In this document: one piece after another, positions 52,564 to 58,451 of the stretch
Layout of the letters: every line of letters starts with the position of its first letter
Position numbering within the stretch: the stretch's first letter is position 1
Origin: an uncultured Microscilla sp.
GTDB lineage: Bacteria > Bacteroidota > Bacteroidia > Cytophagales > Microscillaceae
Direction of reading: 5' to 3'
NCBI RefSeq assembly: GCF_947493425.1
Contig: NZ_CANLRP010000035.1
Location: 1 to 58,451, forward strand
Length of the DNA stretch: 58,451 bases
The notes under the pieces: generated by a model
Told to the model about the DNA's origin: nothing
What the model saw: the letters and a program-made list of their open reading frames with translations, nothing else
Database searches by the model: none
Program-made: the position numbers and the translations under genes

Positions 52564-54231
52564 ATGAGTAAAAAGAAACCCATCATTTTTGCGGTAGATG
52601 ACGAACCGCAAGTATTAAGCGCACTGCAACGCGACTTACGAAAGCAATACCGGAAGGAGTACAAAGTAATGAGTACTACCTCGGTAAAAGAAGCACTGGA
52701 AACTTTGCAGGAATTAAAAAATAAAAACGAAGTGGTTGCCTTATTTTTGTCTGACCAACGCATGCCCGAAATGCTGGGGGTTGAATACCTGGAGCAGGCG
52801 GTAGAGGTTTTTCCGGAAGCAAAAAGGGTATTGGTGACTGCCTACTCAGACATAGAAGCTGCGATTAAAGGTATCAACGATGTACAACTCGACTACTACA
52901 TTACCAAACCCTGGGACCCACCCGAAGAGAAGCTGTTTCCAGTAATACAAGACTTGCTCGATGTCTGGCAAATGAATTACAAACCGGGGTTTAATGGCAT
53001 TCGAATTTTGGGTTATCAATTTTCTCCCAAATCGCACCAAATCAAAGATTTTCTGGCAGGAAACCTGGTGCCTTATCAGTGGTTAGACATTGAACAAAGC
53101 GAAGAAGCCCAGCAACTGGCCACCCTGAACAATATTGATTATAAAAATTTGCCTGCGGTATTTTTTGAAGACGGTGAGTTTTTGACCAACCCCAGCCTGC
53201 TTGACATTGGCAGCAAAACAGGGCATCAATCGCAAGCCTCTGACACTATGTATGATGTAACCATTATAGGTGCTGGACCTGCCGGGTTGTCGGCAGCAGT
53301 ATATGGAGGGTCGGAAGGACTAAAAACTCTTTTGATAGAGCGGAGGGCGCCAGGTGGTCAAGCAGGAACCAGCTCTCGTATCGAAAACTACCTGGGCTTT
53401 CCGTCGGGCTTAAGCGGGCAGGACTTATCGAGGCGCGCCATTACTCAGGCTACCCGCTTTGGCATTGAGTTTTTGTCTCCGGTGCAGGTGACTAATATAG
53501 AGACCAAGGACAATTACAAAATTATTACTTTAGACGATGGCAAAACCATTCATACCCGTGCGGTAATAGTGACTACTGGAGTAGACTACCGAAAGCTGGA
53601 AGCCCCCGGAATGAATGACTTTACCGGAGCCGGTATTTATTATGGGGCAGCTACTACCGAGGCCGCTGCCTGCCGCGACAAAGATGTATATATAGTAGGC
53701 GGTGGAAACTCTGCCGGACAAGGTGCCATGTATTTGGCAAAATTTGCCCGTCACGTATACATTGTTATTCGCAAACCCAACCTCAACTTTAGCATGTCGC
53801 AATATTTGATAGACCAAATAGCAGGCACCGAAAATATTACCTTATTGCCCTACACCACCATAACGGCTGCCAAAGGGAGCGACCACCTTCAGCAAATAGT
53901 ATTGCAAAATGTTCAAACCAAAGCTGAGGAAGAACGTGAGGCGGGGGCTTTGTTTATTTTTATTGGCGCCAAACCTTATACCGAGTGGATAGACTTAGAG
54001 GTGTTGCGCAACCAACGGGGTTTTTTAGAAACCGGACGCGAACTGCTCAAGTACCATGAGTTTCATAAGGCCTGGATACCACAACGTGAGCCTTTTTTGC
54101 TCGAAACCAGCGTGCCTGGCATATTTGCCGCTGGCGATGTACGCGCCGGGGCTATGAACCGGGTAGCGTCGGCAGTAGGTGAAGGGGCTATGGCGATCAA
54201 ATTTGTGCACGAGTACCTGGCTGAGAACTGA
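52564..54231 (+). CDS. Receiver domain fused to thioredoxin-reductase-like flavoprotein
   Basis: Residues 1-130 are a CheY-like receiver: VDDEP at residue 11, phosphoacceptor D64 in FLSDQRMPEM, and Thr/Lys in VLVTAYS and YITKPW. Residues about 140-235 look thioredoxin/glutaredoxin-like. From 240 on there is a TrxB-type oxidoreductase: TIIGAGPAGLSAAVY (FAD), GGQAGTSSRIENYLGFP, VYIVGGGNSAGQGAMYLA (NAD(P)H) and GIFAAGDVRAG. The redox CxxC of TrxB is replaced by ATTE in GAATTEAAAC, so classical thioredoxin reduction is unlikely. The fused arrangement is known as fused response regulator/thioredoxin-disulfide reductase. It follows the cNMP kinase, suggesting a cytoplasmic phosphorelay output of redox or NAD(P)H sensing. 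Confidence 0.9.
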   Translation: MSKKKPIIFAVDDEPQVLSALQRDLRKQYRKEYKVMSTTSVKEALETLQELKNKNEVVALFLSDQRMPEMLGVEYLEQAVEVFPEAKRVLVTAYSDIEAAIKGINDVQLDYYITKPWDPPEEKLFPVIQDLLDVWQMNYKPGFNGIRILGYQFSPKSHQIKDFLAGNLVPYQWLDIEQSEEAQQLATLNNIDYKNLPAVFFEDGEFLTNPSLLDIGSKTGHQSQASDTMYDVTIIGAGPAGLSAAVYGGSEGLKTLLIERRAPGGQAGTSSRIENYLGFPSGLSGQDLSRRAITQATRFGIEFLSPVQVTNIETKDNYKIITLDDGKTIHTRAVIVTTGVDYRKLEAPGMNDFTGAGIYYGAATTEAAACRDKDVYIVGGGNSAGQGAMYLAKFARHVYIVIRKPNLNFSMSQYLIDQIAGTENITLLPYTTITAAKGSDHLQQIVLQNVQTKAEEEREAGALFIFIGAKPYTEWIDLEVLRNQRGFLETGRELLKYHEFHKAWIPQREPFLLETSVPGIFAAGDVRAGAMNRVASAVGEGAMAIKFVHEYLAEN

Positions 54232-54249
54232 TGTATTGTAAATAATCTA

Positions 54250-54286
54250 AAAAGCCCACCTCAGGTAAAAATGAGGTGGGCTTTTA
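54250..54286. terminator. Bidirectional terminator at convergent ends
   Basis: AAAAGCCCACCTCA and TGAGGTGGGCTTTT form a perfect stem with an A-run on one side and a T-run on the other, so it works for both the flavoprotein gene and the minus-strand gene ending at 54290. Confidence 0.9.
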
Positions 54287-54289
54287 CAC

Positions 54290-54685
54290 TTAATCATAAA
54301 ATATCCTGCGCCAGGTAATAAAACCTTTGTCTACTTTCATTGTATCAATTCTTTTATGAATACTGGCAGGCTTTAGTCTTGAATACAAAAGGTTGTTAAA
54401 GCCAGGAAACCTTGTAGAGTGAATTACCGCGACATAATCCCCTTTAGAAATATTGTGACTATTACCTATATCCTGACAATCCTGATATGTTTTGTTCTTC
54501 CAAGAAAAACTATAACACACCCTGACGTCACTAACGGATGTTGTGACAGCAACGGCATATTTACCATAGTTTCGCAAATCATAGTATCTAAACCATACCA
54601 GGACTGCAACAAAAACAACACCCAATACAATTGAATAATAAAAAGACTTTATGTTGGGCTCAGGCATTGCTTTTTTATTGTTCAT
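54290..54685 (-). CDS. Orphan single-span membrane protein
   Basis: No family recognised. The start at 54685 (MNNKKAMPEPNIKSFYYS) is chosen since a longer reading to 54763 adds 26 residues without sense. One hydrophobic helix at about residues 14-32 (YYSIVLGVVFVAVLVWF) is followed by a 95-residue soluble domain with two Cys (VCYSFSWKNKTYQDC) and beta-strand pattern. Similar small anchored domains of the same type occur in Bacteroidota but none has a known function. The gene starts the AT-rich minus-strand cluster at the right end. Confidence 0.55.
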   Translation of the reverse strand: MNNKKAMPEPNIKSFYYSIVLGVVFVAVLVWFRYYDLRNYGKYAVAVTTSVSDVRVCYSFSWKNKTYQDCQDIGNSHNISKGDYVAVIHSTRFPGFNNLLYSRLKPASIHKRIDTMKVDKGFITWRRIFYD

Positions 54686-54868
54686 GTTAAGATTGATGAG
54701 TGTTAAAAATGAGTAACTAAGCTTTCGTAGGTTACAAGTTTGTTCTTTTATAAAATTTAGCAATGTATTAAGATTCGTTTAATAATTTAAGAATCGCATG
54801 TTTGTAAGCCGTTCCTTTTGCTCCAGGTCAAAAGGAACCAAAACCCCGCAGCTGTAGTTTGTTTTGTC

Positions 54869-54990
54869 TAAATCTGTGGCACTACGCCGAACCGCAGGGC
54901 GAAGCCCAAGCTCTGCCTTTTTCGGCTAAACAGCTCAAACTCGCTTCGCTCAAACAGTGATCTGTTTTTACGGCTTCGTTTCACAGATTC
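54869..54990. repeat. Mobile-repeat-like stretch with terminal inversion
   Basis: AATCTGTG near 54870 and CACAGATT near 54982 are inverted, enclosing short inverted words and direct repeats (GCTTCG, CTCAAAC). No coding sequence. It adjoins the REP-like palindromes at 54992-55034. Confidence 0.45.
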
Positions 54991-54991
54991 C

Positions 54992-55034
54992 CCGAATACA
55001 AGTTCGGTTTACAACTCCGAGCTTGTACTCGGAG
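54992..55034. repeat. Inverted pair of REP-like palindromes
   Basis: CCGAATACAAGTTCGG at 54992-55007 and CTCCGAGCTTGTACTCGGAG at 55015-55034. Each is a stem with a 6-base loop, and the loops are TACAAG and its complement CTTGTA, so the pair is inverted, as in BIME structures. The related palindrome CTCCGA-AAG-TCGGAG occurs at 19502 and 20408. Confidence 0.65.
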
Positions 55035-55197
55035 GATTTTCAACTTAACGACAACAAACTAAGGCTGAATCTAGCTAACGCACTCATAAAACAATGCTGT
55101 ATTTTTATGAATTAACCAAAAATTATCACTAGGAAAGGTCAGTGAGTAATGGGGTCAAACTAAATGCCTGAAGGTTGGCCTCCAACTTACCCGACGA
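55035..55197. other. Spacer between REP pair and the helical gene
   Basis: No gene or RNA recognised. Confidence 0.3.
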
Positions 55198-55680
55198 TTA
55201 ATAATACCCATAACCACTATTTTTTTTCTGCTCTTCAAACCGCTCATGAAGCCTATTGGAGCCCAACGCCCTGTTATGATACGAAATGCCTTCCACTGGA
55301 TCGTCTTTAAAAATACTTTTCCCAAAAGGGATAGAGGGAGAGTTATTCCAATAATCTAATTTATTTGTGATGATTTTTTCAATCCTGGGGTTTATCAAGC
55401 CCATTGTTTGTATGGCAGTAATTGCAGCACGAGAAACAGCCTCCGAATTACTCTCTATTTTTTTTAACAAAATGGGCAGGGCAGAGTGAGCCTTCAAATC
55501 TGAGAGCGCCTCTATAATATCGACGGTCAAGGAGGGGCGTTTACCCTCAGGAATACGAGATATATTTTTTATTACAAACTGCAAGCTTCCAATGTTACCT
55601 TGAGCTTTCCACTTCGCTATATCTTTTACCAGGGGTTCGTACCAACCACAAAAAAACAAAAACTTGTTGATTAGGTGCAT
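55198..55680 (-). CDS. HEAT-repeat-like orphan protein
   Basis: No family named. The 160 residues contain helical pairs like armadillo/HEAT units, clearest in VDIIEALSDLKAHSALPILLKKI and AVSRAAITAIQTMGLI. The N-terminal 20 residues are hydrophobic and aromatic (INKFLFFCGWYEPL) and may touch the membrane. Helical solenoid scaffolds of this type bind proteins. Start and stop are unambiguous. The next genes on the same strand are separated by about 100-180 bp, so operon membership is uncertain. Confidence 0.55.
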   Translation of the reverse strand: MHLINKFLFFCGWYEPLVKDIAKWKAQGNIGSLQFVIKNISRIPEGKRPSLTVDIIEALSDLKAHSALPILLKKIESNSEAVSRAAITAIQTMGLINPRIEKIITNKLDYWNNSPSIPFGKSIFKDDPVEGISYHNRALGSNRLHERFEEQKKNSGYGYY

Positions 55681-55786
55681 GTTTGACTCATGTTTTTATA
55701 CCTGCCACGTACTCAGAGGGTTGTATTTTTGGGCGATGTTTGGACTCTTTTATTTTCATTCACCTTCGCTTCAACAAGTGGGCTTG

Positions 55787-56080
55787 TTACGACTTTACTT
55801 TGGATGGATCAAAGCCTATTAACCAAAAAAATAAAACAATCGCCAGTGTACTAACGACAATAGATAGTACTTTTTTTATTGTGAACCAGTTTTCTTTATA
55901 TTCAATAGAGTACCAAGTGAGTGTTATCACTTCTGCGAGGTTTTTCGCCAAAATAAGTGAAGGGAAGGTAATTATAATAAAGTTAAATGTTTTACTAATA
56001 GACCCCGAACTTATGGTTAGTATAATAACTCCTAAAATAATTATGAAATTGTCTAATAAAAAATCTGATGCTTTTTTCAT
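55787..56080 (-). CDS. Small three-helix membrane protein
   Basis: No family recognised. Of the two overlapping ORFs here the minus-strand one is chosen. It has three good hydrophobic spans (FIIILGVIILTISSG, FNFIIITFPSLILA, VLSIVVSTLAIVLFFWLI) with a basic loop, no stop interruptions, and the same direction as the cluster. The plus-strand ORF at 55683-56087 has the poor composition of a shadow frame. Role unknown. Confidence 0.5.
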   Translation of the reverse strand: MKKASDFLLDNFIIILGVIILTISSGSISKTFNFIIITFPSLILAKNLAEVITLTWYSIEYKENWFTIKKVLSIVVSTLAIVLFFWLIGFDPSKVKS

Positions 56081-56268
56081 CTTTTGAGCGTGTGACTATA
56101 AGCAAAGCACTACCTTCGGCAAAAGCCCATCTTTAATCAACGAATCAGGCTTTGTTTTTTTAACGCACAGCCGATGACGTGATTATGTAAAAAAACTTGT
56201 TTTATGAAGGGTTAAACTTGTTGTCGTTTATTTAGTATGGGGCAAGAACCTAAACTAGGCTGGAAGTG

Positions 56269-56880
56269 TTACCAATTTGGTTGATAACCTGATTCAAATT
56301 TTATTGGCGAAAAATGCCCAAAAGATTGTTTTTTAGTAACAAAAGTATCTATGACGGTTTTAAAGTCTCTTTCGTCTAAACGATAGAGTAACTTTAAAAA
56401 CCCTGATTGTAGATCGTATACTTTTACAGCTTGTTGCATACCTATCACATTGTCATGAACTTCAACAATTATTCTTCCATCATCTCGCACCGAGTAATAG
56501 CCATAACGAAACATATCTACATATTTCTCTCTCAGAGAATCTAATGGAGGACAGTTCTCCTTACATTCATAGGTACACGCAATATAATGTCCCGATTCAA
56601 AGAACCTATCAAAAATAAAATGCTTTGGTAATTTCTTACGATTTGAGCTAATATATATACCATCTGTTCTTACGGTGTTTGTACCTGACAAATGTAAGTT
56701 TTGACGATAAAGCTTGAATCTCTTCTTCCTAAAACGTTTTTTTGAAATATGCCAATGCGTGCTGTACTTTGGGTGATTACTGTCTATGATAATCCAAATC
56801 CAACAAGAAGGCAAAAACAAGAATGCCAAATACACTGCTATTTTTAATGACTTCAATTGCACACTTTCTTTGTTACTCAA
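56269..56880 (-). CDS. Orphan anchored protein
   Basis: No family recognised. A basic N-terminus followed by one hydrophobic helix (IAVYLAFLFLPSCWIWIII) could be an anchor or signal; the Cys in PSCW does not fit a lipobox well. The soluble domain is beta-rich, with several aromatic-charged strands (RKKRFKLYRQNLHLSGTN, GYYSVRDDGRIIVEVHDNV) and paired Cys in YECKENC. It could be a small envelope-associated domain. AT-rich and in the orphan cluster. Confidence 0.55.
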   Translation of the reverse strand: MSNKESVQLKSLKIAVYLAFLFLPSCWIWIIIDSNHPKYSTHWHISKKRFRKKRFKLYRQNLHLSGTNTVRTDGIYISSNRKKLPKHFIFDRFFESGHYIACTYECKENCPPLDSLREKYVDMFRYGYYSVRDDGRIIVEVHDNVIGMQQAVKVYDLQSGFLKLLYRLDERDFKTVIDTFVTKKQSFGHFSPIKFESGYQPNW

Positions 56881-56962
56881 TTATTATTACTTTATGATTT
56901 TTATTCTGTAAAGAAAACTGACCAACAAAGGTTCAAAACTTTCTTGTTATTTGTCTATTTGT

Positions 56963-57490
56963 TTAAACAAGTGCTACATCATTCAAAAGATAATCTGCAT
57001 ACCCCTTTCTAAAAGCTACATAAGTAACACCAGAATACAAACAAGCTGAAGTAATAAAGGTGATTTTTTGCACAAGGGTATCGTTTCCTAACCATAAGCC
57101 AGGAATACTAAATACCATCAATGTACAGATCAAGTGCAAAGGCAAAAAAAGTTGCGCCAACACTTGCTCTGATTTACCATTCATAATGCCATCTTCCTCC
57201 CCTTCTTTCTTTACTTTCTGTTTGCCCTTAACTTTTCTCACTATGTACCGAATAAGCTTAAGAATTAACATAATCATCCAAACCAGGAAGGTTCCTGCAT
57301 GCCAGACTTGTACCAATATAATAAAAAGGAATAATGATATTTGACATAGTATAAAACCGCCCCAAAAGCCACCTGCACCAGATACATTAATCACATCCAT
57401 AAAAGCAGAAATTAATAAAGGTATAACTACAAAGGTGAGCAATCCTACTCCTATTTTCTGCTCTGATGTCCTAATTTTATTTTCTTGCAT
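56963..57490 (-). CDS. Orphan four-helix membrane protein
   Basis: No family recognised. The spans are IGVGLLTFVVIPLLISAFMD, GFILCQISLFLFIILVQVW, TFLVWMIMLILKLIRYIV and, after a basic KGKQKVKKEGEED loop, LICTLMVFSIPGLWL plus ITFITSACLYSGVTYVAF. The total is 175 residues, and the charged loop is probably cytoplasmic. It has the same direction and composition as its neighbours. Function unknown; the region looks like accessory sequence. Confidence 0.55.
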   Translation of the reverse strand: MQENKIRTSEQKIGVGLLTFVVIPLLISAFMDVINVSGAGGFWGGFILCQISLFLFIILVQVWHAGTFLVWMIMLILKLIRYIVRKVKGKQKVKKEGEEDGIMNGKSEQVLAQLFLPLHLICTLMVFSIPGLWLGNDTLVQKITFITSACLYSGVTYVAFRKGYADYLLNDVALV

Positions 57491-57680
57491 TTTTTTCAGT
57501 GTAAGCTCTTAACCAAAGCAAGATGAGATTGTCTTTTAAAACTTTTGGATAGTCTTATATTTGCATATTTGACAAAAATCACTTCAGGTTCGCTGTTATT
57601 TCGCTAGATTATTTATTTTATCACCCATTTCTTCTCGTTGTTGTTTGGATGAACCAGGCAACCTGAAAGCAAATGCATTA

Positions 57681-58325
57681 CTACCAAAACCTCCACCAAG
57701 GCTTAATGCTTCGCTTTGCCTCTAAACTGAGCCTATGTTCTTCAGCCCCTCCTCGTTTTACTCTTATTAGTGTCCAATTTACATCACTATGATCAGCCTC
57801 AACGTTTAACCCAAAATGTTTTGCATAAAGTATGATGCTTTCATCATCAAAGTAATATGAGGTTTCACCATCGAATCGTTTAAATGAAATTCCTGGCTGT
57901 TCTGATTCGAAATCCAGCTTTTCACCAAAGTTAACTCCTTCTATATCCTTGCCATCCTTATCAACATCACCAGAATCAATTTCTCTTATTTTTTGACCCG
58001 ACTTATAGATGCCAAGATAAGCATACATGGAGATAGAGTCATAAATAGTAACCATAGCATAGGCATCGAATACTCTTGAAAGCTCTTTCATCCAGCTTTC
58101 TAAGCTGCTAAAGTTATTATAATGTATAACAATCCATTCCGGCTCACACTTTCCGATGAGTAAACAGCTTGGCAAAGCTGTATTTATTTTCTGACCAAGA
58201 CAAGAAGGCAAACCCTCAACATCGCGTTCTATAGTACAATCAAACCCTTCTAGCAGACTCAAAATCACGCTTTTAACTTTCTCTAAATCACCAGAGTTTA
58301 TATAAAAACAAGTAAAAGTAGTCAT
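57681..58325 (-). CDS. Orphan cytosolic protein
   Basis: No family recognised. ATG 58325 gives MTTFTCFYINSGDLEKV; a longer reading to 58349 adds eight residues and is less likely. The 214 residues have no signal or membrane span. An alternating alpha/beta N-terminal half (ILSLLEGFDCTIERDVEGL, WIVIHYNNFSSLESWMKELS) and an acidic beta-rich middle (SGDVDKDGKDIEGVNF) recall immunity proteins found near toxin genes, but no toxin gene is adjacent. The C-terminus is tryptophan-rich (IKPWWRFW). Confidence 0.5.
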   Translation of the reverse strand: MTTFTCFYINSGDLEKVKSVILSLLEGFDCTIERDVEGLPSCLGQKINTALPSCLLIGKCEPEWIVIHYNNFSSLESWMKELSRVFDAYAMVTIYDSISMYAYLGIYKSGQKIREIDSGDVDKDGKDIEGVNFGEKLDFESEQPGISFKRFDGETSYYFDDESIILYAKHFGLNVEADHSDVNWTLIRVKRGGAEEHRLSLEAKRSIKPWWRFW

Positions 58326-58378
58326 CTTATAAACTTTATTTTGTTTCAATCACTTTTACCGGAATATTAAAAGTCTAA

Positions 58379-58451
58379 GGAATGGTGTAAAAATAAATTT
58401 CTATAGTTTAATAAAATATTTTGTTGCTAGACGAGGCAAAAAATCGGCTAA
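58379..58451. repeat. Partial MITE-like element, family A, at the window edge
   Basis: Starts GGAATGGTG and shows AAATAAAT, TTTTGTTG and AGACGAGGC words in the order of the 159-bp elements, with more divergence. It is cut off by the end of the window. Confidence 0.55.

Noticed and set aside
55683..56087. Plus-strand ORF of 134 residues opposite the three-helix protein
   Set aside because: The minus-strand frame has proper membrane spans and matches the direction of its neighbours; the plus frame looks like a shadow.
1..58451. tRNA and rRNA genes
   Set aside because: No cloverleaf or rRNA core was noticed by eye. A tRNAscan or Infernal run would be needed to exclude a missed tRNA.

Overview
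The window looks like chromosomal DNA from a marine gliding Bacteroidota of the order Cytophagales, of the Microscilla type. The signs are three secreted proteins with type IX secretion (T9SS) sorting tails, TTG-N20-TAnnTTTG promoters, almost no Shine-Dalgarno sequences, a leucine-rich-repeat protein, a TPR/SpoIIE signalling protein, and a DUF4157 protein. This assignment comes from gene content only. No rRNA, tRNA or CRISPR array was recognised.

Left part (1-14.4 kb): a 5'-truncated TPR/SpoIIE phosphatase, an exonuclease fused to a GIY-YIG nuclease domain, a DUF4832-like lipoprotein, a phosphoglycolate-phosphatase-like HAD enzyme, an orphan anchored protein, an LRR protein, the rRNA methyltransferase rlmD, a large T9SS type-B surface protein, a small membrane protein, a DinB/YfiT-like protein and a possible PD-(D/E)XK nuclease.

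Accessory island (14.4-20.8 kb): an orphan protein with a composition break, followed by a lipoprotein in a toxin/immunity-like arrangement. Next is an array of about 326-bp repeats split by a complete IS4-family element (17950-19230) with an 11-bp target duplication. The IS borrows the last two bases of its transposase stop codon from the target. An orphan gene between two 105-111 bp direct repeats follows.

Central part (20.8-47.2 kb): a serine beta-lactamase-like hydrolase, an ABC ATPase overlapping cobyric acid synthase (corrinoid uptake and salvage), a LytTR response regulator, a 1266-residue NtrY-like histidine kinase with a good promoter, and an FAH-family enzyme. Then come a T9SS subtilase, a VIT/vWA/LysM protein, a tandem UspA protein, a T9SS M28 peptidase, a B3/B4-domain protein, two tandem alpha/beta hydrolases and a CocE/NonD hydrolase lipoprotein.

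Right part (47.3-58.4 kb): the most striking locus is a 993-residue DUF4157 (eCIS-associated) protein. It has an HELTH motif, an internally duplicated segment and a C-terminal R-S-E ADP-ribosyltransferase signature. A small CxxC/CxxC protein follows it and could be its immunity or accessory partner. Next are a cNMP-domain histidine kinase and a receiver fused to a thioredoxin-reductase-like domain without the CxxC cysteines. The end holds a run of small orphan and membrane genes on the minus strand.

Several small mobile repeat families lie between genes: a 159-bp MITE-like family with 3-bp target duplications, a hairpin family, and REP/BIME-like palindromes.
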